A stretch of 64,000 nt of DNA from Ruminococcus flavefaciens ATCC 19208 (GTDB taxonomy: Bacteria; Bacillota; Clostridia; Oscillospirales; Ruminococcaceae). Location of the stretch: the NCBI RefSeq assembly GCF_000518765.1, contig NZ_KI912490.1, positions 382,897 to 446,896 of the forward strand, written 5' to 3'. The notes below the pieces were generated by a model. The model was not told where the DNA came from. It made no database searches and saw only the letters and a program-made list of their open reading frames with translations. Below are positions 1-9,765 of the stretch, piece by piece. Made by a program: the position numbers and the translations under genes. Within the stretch, counting starts at the first letter, position 1. The number at the start of each line of letters is the position of its first letter.

Positions 1-350
1 AAATGCAGTCTCTCTGTCTCGATGTCAAGGTACTCGACATCAATCAGGAAGAGATCGACCTCAAGCAGAACTTCGACGACGACGATCCGATGCCTTCACG
101 CGAGTCATTCTCAGATGAGGATACTGCTGACAGCACAAGCTATTCAGACAGCGATATGGAGGACGCAGGATTCGGCTTTGAAGATGACGAGAACGGTGAT
201 CTTGATGACGACTTCGACAGCGTTGATAAGGACGATGAGTTCAGCTTCGACGAAGGCGAGGACGAAGATGACTTCAATTTCGGCGACGATGAAGAGGAAG
301 GAGATCTTTTCGACAGCTTCGACATCGACGATCCTTCCGATGAGGACTAA
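1..350 (+). CDS. rpoB: RNA polymerase beta subunit, C-terminal end (partial)
   Basis: The frame enters from the left edge and ends with TAA at 348-350, so only about 115 residues are visible. The first residues (QSLCLDVKVLD) match the extreme C-terminus of bacterial RpoB, which packs against RpoC in the core enzyme. The remaining ~90 residues are an extension very rich in Asp, Glu, Ser and Phe. Most RpoB proteins stop soon after the conserved segment, so this acidic tail is unusual in length; its function is unknown. rpoC follows 80 nt downstream on the same strand, as in the usual rpoBC operon, which supports the assignment. Confidence 0.93.
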   Translation, partial: MQSLCLDVKVLDINQEEIDLKQNFDDDDPMPSRESFSDEDTADSTSYSDSDMEDAGFGFEDDENGDLDDDFDSVDKDDEFSFDEGEDEDDFNFGDDEEEGDLFDSFDIDDPSDED

Positions 351-430
351 TATAAATCCGAAAATATAATACGCGGCGCGGCTGATGTATGCCGCTTATC
401 GCGTACCGATGTAAATTTGCAGGAGGTAGC

Positions 431-3400
431 ATGGAATTTACAACTTTTGAATCAATAAAGATCGGTCTTGCTTCGCCCGAACAGATCAGAAGCTGGTCTT
501 ATGGTGCAGTTGAGAGACCTGAAACTATAAATTACAGAACTCAGAAGCCTGAGCGTGACGGTCTTTTCTGTGAAAGGATATTCGGACCTACAAAAGACTG
601 GGAGTGTCACTGCGGAAAGTTCAAGAAGATACGCTTTAAGGGCAAGATCTGTGACCGCTGCGGCGTTGAGGTCACAAGAGCAAGAGTAAGAAGAGAGAGA
701 ATGGGCCACATCGAGCTGGCTGCTCCTGTTTCTCATATCTGGTACTTCAAGGGCACTCCTTCAAGAATAGGACAGGTGCTTGAGGTATCTCAGAAGAGAC
801 TTGAAGAAGTTCTCTACTTCACAAAATATATCGTTACCGATCCCGGTAATACAGAGCTTATAAAGAAGCAGCTCCTCTCAGAGAAGGAATATCTCTCATA
901 CCTCGAAAAGTACGGAGATGACTTCAAGGCTGAAATGGGTGCAGAGGCTATCAGAAAGCTCCTCAATGAGTATGACCCTGCAAGATACGACACTCACAAG
1001 CAGAGACTTATCGAAATGGGTAAGGTCTCTCTCGGCGGCAAGAAGATCGAGTGCTTCAACAAGCCTACAGAGTGTGAGTGCGAAGAGTGCCAGAAGTTCA
1101 GAGAGCTGGAGGAAATCGACTGGAGAAACAATCTCGAGATCGTTGCAGATGATCTGAAGGCTGAGCTTGTGGGACTCCCAAGCGGTCAGAAGAAGGTAAA
1201 GCTCCTCAAGAGATTACAGATAATCGAGGCATTCCGCCTTTCGGGAAACAAGCCTGAGTGGATGATACTCAGCGTTGTTCCTGTTATCCCGCCTGATATC
1301 CGTCCTATGATCATGCTGGACGGCGGCAGATACGCTACATCAGACCTTAATGACCTCTACAGAAGAGTTATCAACAGAAACAACCGTCTTAAGAGAATGC
1401 TCGAGCTCGATGCTCCTGACATTATCGTAAGAAACGAAAAGCGTATGCTTCAGGAAGCTGTTGATGCTCTTATCGACAACGGCAGACACGGCAGACCTGT
1501 TACAGGTCCAAGCAACCGTGCCCTCAAGTCACTTTCAGATATGCTTAAAGGTAAGCAGGGACGTTTCCGTCAGAACCTTCTCGGTAAGCGTGTTGACTAC
1601 TCGGGACGTTCTGTTATCGTCGTAGGACCTGAGCTGAAAATGTATCAGTGCGGTCTTCCTAAGGAAATGGCTCTCGAGCTCTTCAAGCCTTTCGTACTGA
1701 AGAGACTTGTTGACAAAAAGGCTATCGCTAATATAAAGAGCGCAAGAAAGCTTATCGAGCGCGCTGACAATAAGGTTTGGGACGCACTTGAGGACGTTAT
1801 CAAGGATCATCCTGTAATGCTCAACCGTGCGCCCACGCTTCACCGTCTCGGTATCCAGGCATTCGAGCCTATCCTCGTTGAGGGTCGTGCTATCAAGCTC
1901 CACCCGCTTGTATGTTCTGCGTTCAACGCTGACTTCGACGGCGACCAGATGGCTGTACATCTTCCGCTTTCAGCAGAGGCTCAGGCTGAGGCTCGTTTCC
2001 TCATGCTTGCTGCTAACAACCTGCTCAAGCCTTCTGACGGTAAGCCTGTTGCCGTTCCTTCACAGGATATGGTACTCGGTTCATACTATCTTACAATGGA
2101 TAAGCCGGGTGAGCCGGGCGAGGGCAAGGTATTCCGCGATGTTAACGAAGCTCTTATGGCTTACAATGAGCATGATGTATCCCTTCACGCTAATATCAAG
2201 GTAAAGATCACAAAGGATATCGGTGACAAGAAGGTATCAAAGATCATCGACGCTACAGTCGGCAGACTTATCTTCAATGAGAATATTCCTCAGAACCTCG
2301 GCTATGTTGACAGAACAAATTCTGACAAGCAGTTCGACCTTGAGGTAGCATTCCTCGTTGGTAAAAAGCAGCTCTCCGATATCATCGAACGCTGCATAAA
2401 GATACACGGAACAACAACTACTTCCGAAGTTCTTGACCGTATCAAGGCTCTCGGTTACAAGTACTCAACAAGAGCAGCTCTTACTGTTGCTGTTTGTGAC
2501 GCTTCTATCCCGCCGCAGAAGAAAACCATTCTTGCTGAGGCAGATGCAGAGGTCGCTGAGATCACAAGCGAGTACGAGTACGGTTATATCTCCGCACAGG
2601 AGAAGTCCAAGAAGGTAATTGCTCTCTGGACTGAGACAAACGACAAGGTTACTGCTGCTCTGAAGGCTAACTTCGACCGCTACAATCCTATCTGGATGAT
2701 GGCTGACTCGGGTGCCCGTGGTTCTATCTCACAGATCCGTCAGCTTGCAGGTATGCGTGGACTTATCGCTAATACATCAGGCGGCGTTATCGAGATCCCG
2801 ATCAGAGCTAACTACCGTGAAGGTCTTAACATCTTGGAGTACTTTATCGCATCCCGAGGCGCGAGAAAGGGTCTTGCTGATACCGCTCTCCGTACCGCTG
2901 ACTCAGGTTACCTTACACGTCGTCTTGTTGATGTATCTCAGGACGTTATCATTCGTGAAGAGGACTGCGGAACTACAGAAGGTATCGAGGTATTCGAGAT
3001 CAAGAACGGCAACGAAGTCGTTGAACCGTTTGATGAGCGTCTTGTTGGAAGATTCCTTGCTGAGGATCTCCGCGACGAGACAGGCGAGCTTATCGTATCA
3101 CGCAACAAGCTCATCAATGACGCAGATGCTAAGAAGATCATTGACTCTGGCGTTGAGAGGATAAAGATACGTTCAGTCCTCACCTGTAAGTCAAGAACAG
3201 GCGTATGTGCTAAGTGCTATGGTGCAAACCTTGCATTCAACAATATCGTTTCAGTCGGTGAAGCCGTTGGTGTTATCGCTGCTCAGTCTATCGGTGAGCC
3301 AGGTACACAGCTTACCATGAGAACCTTCCATACCGGTGGTGTTGCTTCTGCCGATGCTGAAGATATCACACAGGGTCTTCCTCGAGTTGAAGAACTTTTC

Positions 3401-4153
3401 GAGAGCAGACGTCCTAAGGGTGCTGCTATCCTTTCAAGGATCTCAGGTAAGATACACATCGAAGAGATCAAGACTACAAGAAATATCATCGTTTCAAATG
3501 ACGAGACAGGCGAGTCTGAGAGCTATATGATCCCATACAACCTCAAGATCAGAGTTCAGGAAGGCGAGTCTATAGAAAAGGGTACAAGACTTACCGAAGG
3601 TAATATCTACCCTGCTGATATCCTTAATATCCTCGGAACACAGGCTGTTCAGAACTACATCATCAATGAAGTTCAGAAGGGTTACCGTTTACAGGGTGTT
3701 GATATCAACGATAAGCATATCGAAGTTATCGTTCGTCAGATGCTCCGCAAGATCAAGGTAGAGGAAACAGGCAGCAGCTATCTGCTTCCGGGTACTCTTG
3801 TTGACAGCAAGGAGATCGACGTTATCAATGAAGAGCTTCAGGCTCGTATCGACGCAGGCGAGTACGATGTACAGCTTGTCAAGACAAGTCCTGTTCTTCA
3901 GGGTATCACAAAGGCTTCTTCAAATTCAGACAGCTTCATGTCAGCAGCTTCATTCCAGGAGACTACAAAGGCTCTCACAGATGCTGCTATCAGAGGTAAG
4001 AGCGACCGACTCCTGGGACTCAAGGAGAACGTTATCATCGGTAAGCTCATACCAGCAGGTACAGGTATGGAGTGCTACAGAAACGTTGAAGTCGTTAAGA
4101 ACGAAGGCTACGGCGAGCACAATACAGCAGCTCCTATTGCAAATCAGATATAA
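431..4153 (+). CDS. rpoC: DNA-directed RNA polymerase beta' subunit
   Basis: Encodes the 1240-residue beta' subunit, which carries the catalytic Mg of transcription. The start at 431 is chosen because AGGAGG lies just upstream (421-426) and the protein then begins [19 protein letters not shown] as in Firmicutes RpoC; an upstream in-frame ATG at 389 lacks this support. Seen: the N-terminal zinc site (Cys59, Cys61, Cys74, Cys77), the catalytic NADFDGDQM loop near residue 498, a second Cys cluster ([11 protein letters not shown]) near 917, and the conserved [20 protein letters not shown] block near 950. Length and order are normal for the family. Probably cotranscribed with rpoB; a terminator follows at once. 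Confidence 0.98.
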   Translation: MEFTTFESIKIGLASPEQIRSWSYGAVERPETINYRTQKPERDGLFCERIFGPTKDWECHCGKFKKIRFKGKICDRCGVEVTRARVRRERMGHIELAAPVSHIWYFKGTPSRIGQVLEVSQKRLEEVLYFTKYIVTDPGNTELIKKQLLSEKEYLSYLEKYGDDFKAEMGAEAIRKLLNEYDPARYDTHKQRLIEMGKVSLGGKKIECFNKPTECECEECQKFRELEEIDWRNNLEIVADDLKAELVGLPSGQKKVKLLKRLQIIEAFRLSGNKPEWMILSVVPVIPPDIRPMIMLDGGRYATSDLNDLYRRVINRNNRLKRMLELDAPDIIVRNEKRMLQEAVDALIDNGRHGRPVTGPSNRALKSLSDMLKGKQGRFRQNLLGKRVDYSGRSVIVVGPELKMYQCGLPKEMALELFKPFVLKRLVDKKAIANIKSARKLIERADNKVWDALEDVIKDHPVMLNRAPTLHRLGIQAFEPILVEGRAIKLHPLVCSAFNADFDGDQMAVHLPLSAEAQAEARFLMLAANNLLKPSDGKPVAVPSQDMVLGSYYLTMDKPGEPGEGKVFRDVNEALMAYNEHDVSLHANIKVKITKDIGDKKVSKIIDATVGRLIFNENIPQNLGYVDRTNSDKQFDLEVAFLVGKKQLSDIIERCIKIHGTTTTSEVLDRIKALGYKYSTRAALTVAVCDASIPPQKKTILAEADAEVAEITSEYEYGYISAQEKSKKVIALWTETNDKVTAALKANFDRYNPIWMMADSGARGSISQIRQLAGMRGLIANTSGGVIEIPIRANYREGLNILEYFIASRGARKGLADTALRTADSGYLTRRLVDVSQDVIIREEDCGTTEGIEVFEIKNGNEVVEPFDERLVGRFLAEDLRDETGELIVSRNKLINDADAKKIIDSGVERIKIRSVLTCKSRTGVCAKCYGANLAFNNIVSVGEAVGVIAAQSIGEPGTQLTMRTFHTGGVASADAEDITQGLPRVEELFESRRPKGAAILSRISGKIHIEEIKTTRNIIVSNDETGESESYMIPYNLKIRVQEGESIEKGTRLTEGNIYPADILNILGTQAVQNYIINEVQKGYRLQGVDINDKHIEVIVRQMLRKIKVEETGSSYLLPGTLVDSKEIDVINEELQARIDAGEYDVQLVKTSPVLQGITKASSNSDSFMSAASFQETTKALTDAAIRGKSDRLLGLKENVIIGKLIPAGTGMECYRNVEVVKNEGYGEHNTAAPIANQI

Positions 4154-4157
4154 GCAT

Positions 4158-4192
4158 AAAGCTCCCGAGGAGTATTCTTCGGGAGCTTTTCT
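4158..4192 (+). terminator. Rho-independent terminator after rpoC
   Basis: An inverted repeat (AAAGCTCCCGA / TCGGGAGCTTT) followed by a T run lies immediately behind the rpoC stop codon. The same AGCTCCCG stem is reused in other terminators of this window (33.0 kb and 51.4 kb). Confidence 0.9.
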
Positions 4193-4198
4193 TAGTTT

Positions 4199-4295
4199 AG
4201 AGTTGAGAATTGAGAGTTGAGGCAGGGGCTGGCGCAGCTAACAGCCCGTTGAATAATTATTTGCGGGACGCCGAGGACTTTGTCCCCTACAAATT
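4199..4295. repeat. Intergenic mosaic repeat with TGTAGGG-type hairpin
   Basis: The 4199-4220 stretch is a string of GTTGAGAATTGAGAG-like words. A hairpin element in reverse orientation follows at 4264-4291 (read on the minus strand: TGTAGGGGAC ... GTCCCG). Both parts recur in other intergenic gaps of this window. Confidence 0.7.
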
Positions 4296-4315
4296 ATTTT
4301 ACTGGAGAACATACT

Positions 4316-4783
4316 ATGAATATTATTCTGAAACGTGCTGAACTATCCGATTGCGAGAATCTCTGGGAAATGCAGGTGGAAGCCTTTTCGGAGCTGCTGG
4401 AAAAGTACCGTGACTACGAAACAAGTCCTGCAAATGAGCCTGTGAGCAGAGTCGAGGAACGTCTGAAACAGCCGTTTACTTATTATTACTTCATCATGGA
4501 CGGCGAAAATACTGTGGGTGCGATAAGAGTTGTCGATATGAAGGACGGAAGCCGCAAGCGTATCTCACCTGTGTTTATTATGAAGGAATTCCGCGGTAAG
4601 GGCTATGCTCAGAAGACTATTATTGCTGTTGAGGAGCTTCACGGCAGGGATAACTGGGCTCTTGATACCATTTTGCAGGAGACATGGAACTGCTATCTTT
4701 ACGAGAAAATGGGATATCATCAGACAGGTGATACAGAGCCGATAAATGAGAGAATGACCATTATAGGTTACGAAAAAAATTGA
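4316..4783 (+). CDS. GNAT family N-acetyltransferase
   Basis: A 155-residue protein. The ATG at 4316 follows GGAG at 4304-4307 and starts MNIILKRAELSDCENLWEMQ, the typical beta1-alpha1 opening of GNAT enzymes. The acetyl-CoA pyrophosphate loop is visible as FRGKGYAQK (consensus R/Q-x-x-G-x-G/A) at about residues 96-104, and the C-terminal WNCYLYEKMGY segment matches the usual beta5-alpha4 region. GNATs transfer an acetyl group from acetyl-CoA to amines; the substrate cannot be inferred here. It stands alone between the rpoC terminator plus repeat and the lipoprotein gene, with no evident partner. Confidence 0.88.
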   Translation: MNIILKRAELSDCENLWEMQVEAFSELLEKYRDYETSPANEPVSRVEERLKQPFTYYYFIMDGENTVGAIRVVDMKDGSRKRISPVFIMKEFRGKGYAQKTIIAVEELHGRDNWALDTILQETWNCYLYEKMGYHQTGDTEPINERMTIIGYEKN

Positions 4784-4829
4784 GCATATCATGTCCTATC
4801 ACTGCATATAATGCAGTGAGGTGAGATGT

Positions 4830-5969
4830 ATGAAGAAATTTTTTGCAGCTGCCTGTGCAGCTGCTTTTCTTATGTCAGCAGGCTGCTCGGCAATTGTTAA
4901 AAATGAGCATAGCGAAACAGAGTGCAGCGAATCAAAAGCTCCTGTAACAGAAGATACAGCATTTGAGCCGCTGAATTACAGGGAGCAGGTGGGAATGTGG
5001 CTGCCGTATGTATGCTTCCCTGATTATATGCAAGGGAAAAGCGAGGAAAGCTTCCGTAAAAGTGTGTCGCAGATAATGGAGGACGCAGCAGCAGACAGCG
5101 TGAACACGGTGTATTTTCATGTCAGACCTAACGGCGATGCTTATTATATGTCGGAGCTTTTCCCGAAAGGAGCGTACCTTGACGGTGACTATGACCCATT
5201 GGAAATAATTCTTGAAGAAGCTCACAAACGCGGCATATCAGTCCATGCATGGATAAATCCACTGCGGCTTCAGACAGCAGAGCAGATGGAGAGAGTCCCT
5301 GACAGTTTTTTAATTAAGAAGTGGATAAACGCAGGAGAGCCATATGTGAAAAATGTAAACGGGCGCTGGTATCTTGACCCTGCTTATCCCGAGACTGTCG
5401 GGCTTATAGAAAGCTCTGTAAGCGAAATACTGAGGAATTACGACGTTGACGGGGTACATATCGACGACTATTTCTATCCCACAACTGACCCTGAGTTCGA
5501 CCGTGAAGCCTTTGAAGAAAGCGGCAGTACCGATCTTGCGCAGTGGCGTATTGAAAATGTGAACCGCTTTGTGAGAGCCATATATGATACGGTCAAGGGA
5601 AAGGACGAAAGACTGGTTTTCGGTATAAGTCCGCAGGGGAACATTGATGCGGATTATAATTCACAGTACGCTGATGTAAGACGCTGGGGCAGTGAAGAGG
5701 GCTACTGTGATTATATAGTTCCGCAGATTTATTTCGGCTTTGAGAATGAGAACAGTCCCTTTCTGCCGACTCTGAAACAGTGGGAGGAGCTGGTGGACGA
5801 CAGCAAAGTTTCGCTTATTATCGGACTTGCCGCCTATAAGCTTGGAAGAGAGGACAAGTGGGCAGGAGATGCAGGGGAGCTTGAGTGGATAAACGATCCT
5901 GATATTATACGAAAACAGATAATGGAAGTGAAAAATTCAACTGCTGACGGCTACGCGCTGTATTATTGA
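4830..5969 (+). CDS. Glycosyl hydrolase-like 10 (GHL10/DUF187) lipoprotein
   Basis: About 379 residues. The ATG at 4830 is preferred over a GTG at 4821 because GAGGTG lies 6 nt before it and the signal peptide then begins MKKFFAAACAAA. The lipobox SAGC predicts a diacylglyceryl-modified lipoprotein on the outer face of the membrane, a substrate of the Lgt encoded at 39.6 kb. The mature part has the TIM-barrel signature of the DUF187/GHL10 family: an opening REQVGMWLPYV, a YFHVRPNGDAYY strand, GISVHAWINPLR, a catalytic-type DGVHIDDYFYP, and ISPQGN. The family is thought to act on cell-wall glycans; the substrate is unproven. A 17-bp inverted repeat (ACTGCAT/ATGCAGT, 4801-4817) lies directly before the ribosome site. 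Confidence 0.88.
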   Translation: MKKFFAAACAAAFLMSAGCSAIVKNEHSETECSESKAPVTEDTAFEPLNYREQVGMWLPYVCFPDYMQGKSEESFRKSVSQIMEDAAADSVNTVYFHVRPNGDAYYMSELFPKGAYLDGDYDPLEIILEEAHKRGISVHAWINPLRLQTAEQMERVPDSFLIKKWINAGEPYVKNVNGRWYLDPAYPETVGLIESSVSEILRNYDVDGVHIDDYFYPTTDPEFDREAFEESGSTDLAQWRIENVNRFVRAIYDTVKGKDERLVFGISPQGNIDADYNSQYADVRRWGSEEGYCDYIVPQIYFGFENENSPFLPTLKQWEELVDDSKVSLIIGLAAYKLGREDKWAGDAGELEWINDPDIIRKQIMEVKNSTADGYALYY

Positions 5970-6007
5970 TGGCAGAGGTGTGGTTTATATGCCCTGATAT
6001 TTTGCAG

Positions 6008-6050
6008 GCTCGGGAACGACTGTGTATAGTCGTTTCCGAGCTTTTGTTTT
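6008..6050 (+). terminator. Terminator after GHL10 lipoprotein gene
   Basis: GCTCGG-AACGACT pairs with AGTCGTT-CCGAGC around a short loop, followed by TTTTGTTTTTT. It closes the lipoprotein transcript about 40 nt after the stop codon. Confidence 0.88.
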
Positions 6051-6115
6051 TTCCGTGCATTAAGATGTTATAATTACTTTTTGCAGGGTACAATGTATTT
6101 TATCAAAGAAGAATA

Positions 6116-6144
6116 TTGATTTTAAAATGTTTTAATGGTATAAT
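6116..6144 (+). promoter_or_regulatory. Promoter of left polysaccharide operon
   Basis: TTGATT (6116-6121), a 17-nt spacer and TATAAT (6139-6144). The inferred 5' leader is about 150 nt before the first glycosyltransferase start at 6304. No recognisable regulatory RNA was seen in that leader. Confidence 0.7.
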
Positions 6145-6303
6145 TAAAGGTAAGATCGAAAAGATATAATAGTTTGTCTGACGGCGGATTCCAAAAGGAA
6201 GTATATGCCTATATCTGATAATATTTTGTATGCAAAGGCTCGGCTCAATAGCTTGTATTACAAGCAGTATCCGCGATTAATTGCAATATTATGGAGGATT
6301 AAG

Positions 6304-6483
6304 ATGAAATATTCGGTTGTGATATGTACATATAACGGAGAAAAGTATATCAAGGAACAAATTAAAAGCATACTTGATCAGACACATAAAGTCGATGAGA
6401 TACTGCTTTTTGATGACAGCTCTAATGATAATACATTAATAAAATATTCATGGCATGGAGGTATATATGGAGTTTACTTATGA
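6304..6483 (+). pseudogene. Truncated family 2 glycosyltransferase (N-terminal remnant)
   Basis: A good ribosome site (GGAGG at 6294-6298) and ATG start a protein reading MKYSVVICTYNGEKYIKEQI, the nucleotide-sugar-binding start of GT2 enzymes. It continues to the DDSSNDNT segment and then, after about 48 residues, loses all similarity and stops at 6483. A GT2 needs about 250-330 residues, so this is a 5' remnant, unlikely to be active. The last 17 nt overlap the start of the next, very AT-rich GT2 gene, as if that gene replaced the missing part. The remnant resembles the start of the intact GT2 at 9.8-10.7 kb. Confidence 0.75.
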
Positions 6484-7447
6484 GGTATCGGTACTGGTAG
6501 CTACTTATTATCCCGATTTGAATAAAATTTTAAATACTCTTTATATGATTATGCGACAACGATCTTGCAATTTTGAAATCATTATTACTGATGATGGCTC
6601 TGAATGTGATTATTTTACACAAATAGAAGCGTATTTCATTGAAAAACAATTTAAAGATTATAAATTGATTAAAAATAATACAAACGTTGGCACTGTACGC
6701 AATATTTACAATGCATTAATGTCTTCTTCTGGAAAATATGTGTATTGTACTTCGCCTGGAGATTATTTGTATGATGACATGACTTTGCATGATTTTGTGA
6801 ATTATGCAAAACAGTGTAATGCTGATTTAGTTTTTGGTGACGCTGTGTATTATAGTGTTGAGAATAATCAAAATATTAAGTTCCATGAGGTGCAAAATAA
6901 TCCCCCATATCCTGATGTATATAACAATAAATCAAATGCTTTTAAAAAGACTATTTTTTTTATGGGAAATTATATTTTAGGTGCAGCACTTCTTAGAGAG
7001 CATATGGTATTTAAGATGTATTTAGAGAAAATATTGGATGTATGTAAGTATGTTGAGGATAACACAACAATTGCCTATATGCTTATTGAGGATAAGAATA
7101 TTTGCTATTATAAAAGATTATTTATTTATTATGAATATGGCGATGGTGTTTCAACTAGTAAATCCGAAAAATGGAAGCTAATGTTAAAAAATGACTTTAA
7201 TAATTGTTATAAGCAAATCGCGGTTGAGTATGCAAATAAAAAAAATATAAGTAAGCTTTGCGAGTTGAAATATCGAAATTATAAAGTGATTCGTAAAGCG
7301 TTGCTATTTTTAACAACTCCTATGTTTTTAAAAGTTAAACTGTATAAATTATTAAGAAAAAAATGTAAAACGATTTGTTGCGAGAATTGTAAAACAAATA
7401 TGCTGGAGATACAAGACAATTTACGCATGATTAAACAATCAAATTAA
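6467..7447 (+). CDS. Family 2 glycosyltransferase
   Basis: A 326-residue GT-A enzyme. The ATG at 6467 follows GGAGG (6457-6461). The first strand reads YEVSVLVATYYPDLNKILNTL, followed by FEIIITDDGSECD (the conserved Asp pair) and NVGTVRNIYNALMSSSGKYVYCTSPGDYLYDD, where the usual DxD is replaced by a SPGDY-type motif. GT2 enzymes add a sugar from a nucleotide-sugar donor; donor and acceptor are unknown. Base composition is much more AT-rich than the neighbours, with long A/T runs and AAA/AAT/TTA codons, which points to recent acquisition. Its stop overlaps the next start by one base (TAATG), so translation is probably coupled. Confidence 0.85.
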   Translation: MEFTYEVSVLVATYYPDLNKILNTLYMIMRQRSCNFEIIITDDGSECDYFTQIEAYFIEKQFKDYKLIKNNTNVGTVRNIYNALMSSSGKYVYCTSPGDYLYDDMTLHDFVNYAKQCNADLVFGDAVYYSVENNQNIKFHEVQNNPPYPDVYNNKSNAFKKTIFFMGNYILGAALLREHMVFKMYLEKILDVCKYVEDNTTIAYMLIEDKNICYYKRLFIYYEYGDGVSTSKSEKWKLMLKNDFNNCYKQIAVEYANKKNISKLCELKYRNYKVIRKALLFLTTPMFLKVKLYKLLRKKCKTICCENCKTNMLEIQDNLRMIKQSN

Positions 7448-8625
7448 TGCTTTACATTTACCCTAAACCGGATATATTGGGAAAAAGAATCCACTCTGAT
7501 AAAATGTGGGGCGTGCTGATGGACGGTAAGTATTATGCTATGACAAACACTGTCAAAATTCTGGAGCTGATAAATAAACTTCAGGGAAAAGGTTTAGTTT
7601 TGTCAGGCATTATAATTCATCATCTGAATAATACTTCGCTGAATGAACTGTATAAGATACTGAAAGCGACTGATGCGCGTATATATATGTATCTTCATGA
7701 TTTTTATACTATTTGTCCTTCATCGGGATTACTGAGAGATTACCATGATTTCTGCGGAGTTTCATTCCCGAATGAGCAAAAATGTCTCGGCTGCAGTTGT
7801 CTGAGTGAAACAACTATCAAGCGCGCAAGGCATATTTCAGTATTTATAAAAAAGATCTCAAACAGGACATTATTTATTTTTCCGTCACAGTCAGCGCTTG
7901 AAAACTGGAGAGAAGCATATCCTGAAAAGAGTTTTCATACCACAGTTATTCTTCATCAGATCCTGAGCGGTGAATATAAAGCTAATATGAGTCCTGTCAG
8001 TGACAGTGAACCGCTGAGGATAGCGTATGTCGGATATCAGGCTCCGCATAAAGGCTGGGCAGAATGGAAAGAAGCTGTTAAGAGATCACATGAAGCAGGA
8101 TGCAACTATTTGTATTATCAAATGGGAAGCTGCAATGAAAAAATAGATTTTGTACAAAAATGTGATATTGATTTTAAAAAGGATATCAATGCGATGATCA
8201 CAGCACTCAGGGAGAATAAAATAGATTGTGCTGTATTATGGTCGCTATGGCCTGAAACATACAGTTTTACTTTTTATGAGTCATATTCGGCAAACTGCTA
8301 TATACTGACAAATCAATTGAGCGGAAATATCGCGGCAATGGTAAAACAAAAAGGAAACGGTACAGCTGCCGAAAATAAAAATGATCTTTCGGCATTATTG
8401 CTTGATGAATCAGGGCTCAGAGAAAAGATAAACTCTTTCAGGAAAAAGAAAGAATACGGGCCTGATCGTTTAATAGAAAATGATGCTATTGTTAAACTGT
8501 TGAGATCTGATAAAAAACGATATAGTGTTTTTCCTGCTCACAGATCATACTCGGACTATATGTCAGGTTGTCTGTTAAAGGTATATTCTGTTTATACATA
8601 TTTTCGGAGGAAGCATTTAAAATGA
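7447..8625 (+). CDS. GT4-like glycosyltransferase
   Basis: A 392-residue protein of GT-B type. Evidence is the YLHDFYTICPSSGLLRD segment near residue 82 (the HDxxxxCP motif seen in many GT4 enzymes of polysaccharide loci), a Cys-rich stretch (EQKCLGCSCL), a linker to a second Rossmann half (LRIAYVGYQAPHKGW) and a late WPETYSFTFYES segment that corresponds to the donor-binding E-x7-E region. It probably adds one sugar to the repeat unit. No clear ribosome site precedes the ATG, which overlaps the upstream stop, so translational coupling is likely. It overlaps the next gene by 4 nt (ATGA). Confidence 0.75.
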   Translation: MLYIYPKPDILGKRIHSDKMWGVLMDGKYYAMTNTVKILELINKLQGKGLVLSGIIIHHLNNTSLNELYKILKATDARIYMYLHDFYTICPSSGLLRDYHDFCGVSFPNEQKCLGCSCLSETTIKRARHISVFIKKISNRTLFIFPSQSALENWREAYPEKSFHTTVILHQILSGEYKANMSPVSDSEPLRIAYVGYQAPHKGWAEWKEAVKRSHEAGCNYLYYQMGSCNEKIDFVQKCDIDFKKDINAMITALRENKIDCAVLWSLWPETYSFTFYESYSANCYILTNQLSGNIAAMVKQKGNGTAAENKNDLSALLLDESGLREKINSFRKKKEYGPDRLIENDAIVKLLRSDKKRYSVFPAHRSYSDYMSGCLLKVYSVYTYFRRKHLK

Positions 8626-9695
8626 AATGTGTGATTGTCACTTTCCATAATGTATACAACTTTGGAGCTGTTCTTCAGGCTTATTCTTTAAAAAGCTATA
8701 TCGAACACAAAGGTCACTCTGTTGTTTTTGCTGACCTGAGGACAAAGGAGCTAAAGGATCCTTATAGTTTGAATCCGTTTCAGAAGCCCTTAGGCATAAA
8801 AATATTATGCAAACGTACACTAATGATCCTTGCAGCACGTTTGCCTCAGGCTTTGGCGTTCAAAAACTTTGCAAATAAAAGAATGGGCACAACAATAAAA
8901 GGTGATAGAAAAGCTTTTGAAGAATACAGTCCCGATGCCGTAATTATAGGAAGTGATCAGGTATGGAACGATGCGCTTACAGGTGAAACAGATGTTTATT
9001 ATCTTCCGTGGCTTGATAAAAGCATAAAAAAGATTGCATATGCAGCAAGTTTAGGTAAAAAGAAACTGACAGAGTATCAGAAAAAATGCATAAAGGAAAA
9101 TCTTGAAGGCTTTTATCGTATTTCTTTGAGAGAAAATAGCTGCATAAATGAGATAAAGCAGCTGTCTGATAAGGAAACCAGTGTTGTTCTGGATCCTGTA
9201 TTCTTAAATGATAAGCAGTTCTGGTCTGAGCTGGCTGGCGGGTCACGGGTTCGTCCTCAGGCAGGAAGCTATATCCTGATATACGCTCTGAACTTCAGTT
9301 CAGATGCTGTAAAAAAAGCAGAATGTATCTCGGAAGAAATGAAATTGCCTGTAATAATTGTTCATCCAACAGGAACAAAACAAGCTATAAAAGGAAAACA
9401 ACTATATAATGTAGGACCTTGTGAATATCTGTACCTGATCAAAAATTCAGCTTTGGTAATCACTGATTCATTCCACGGAACGGCATTTTCATTGCTGTTT
9501 GAGAAAAAGATCTACTGTGCAGGAGATATAACTGATTCGAGAGTCGGAACATTGCTTGGCAGAATAAGACTGAATGATGACAGTATAACGAATATATGCG
9601 GAGTACAGGTATTTGATTTTTCAAAGTCTGATAATACAGCACTTAAACTCAATATAAACGAATCGAAAAGTTTTCTTGACAGCACTTTGGAATAA
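8622..9695 (+). CDS. Polysaccharide pyruvyl transferase family protein
   Basis: A 357-residue protein with the diagnostic N-terminus of the PF04230 family: VTFHNVYNFGAVLQAYSLK, then DAVIIGSDQVWND near residue 107 and late ITDSFHGTAFSLLFEKK. The family transfers the enolpyruvyl group of PEP to a sugar hydroxyl as a ketal, giving an acidic surface polysaccharide (CsaB, WcaK and EpsO are characterised members). The ATG at 8622 has CGGAGG 11 nt upstream and overlaps the preceding stop. It is the last gene of the left operon and ends at a terminator shared with the convergent operon. The target sugar is unknown. Confidence 0.88.
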   Translation: MKCVIVTFHNVYNFGAVLQAYSLKSYIEHKGHSVVFADLRTKELKDPYSLNPFQKPLGIKILCKRTLMILAARLPQALAFKNFANKRMGTTIKGDRKAFEEYSPDAVIIGSDQVWNDALTGETDVYYLPWLDKSIKKIAYAASLGKKKLTEYQKKCIKENLEGFYRISLRENSCINEIKQLSDKETSVVLDPVFLNDKQFWSELAGGSRVRPQAGSYILIYALNFSSDAVKKAECISEEMKLPVIIVHPTGTKQAIKGKQLYNVGPCEYLYLIKNSALVITDSFHGTAFSLLFEKKIYCAGDITDSRVGTLLGRIRLNDDSITNICGVQVFDFSKSDNTALKLNINESKSFLDSTLE

Positions 9696-9701
9696 AAGAA
9701 C

Positions 9702-9738
9702 AACGCTCAGGAGAAATATGCTCCTGAGCGTTATTATA
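9702..9738. terminator. Bidirectional terminator between convergent polysaccharide operons
   Basis: A perfect 12-bp stem AACGCTCAGGAG / CTCCTGAGCGTT (9702-9713, 9721-9732) with an A/T-rich flank on both sides. It lies between the plus-strand and minus-strand operons. Confidence 0.85.
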
Positions 9739-9765
9739 TTATATGAATTGAATGGTCGAATCAGA

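Noticed and set aside
4780..4812. Promoter for the GHL10 gene using TATAAT at 4807-4812
   Set aside because: The only TTG-type -35 candidate gives a 21-nt spacer, and the hexamer lies inside an inverted repeat close to the ribosome site.
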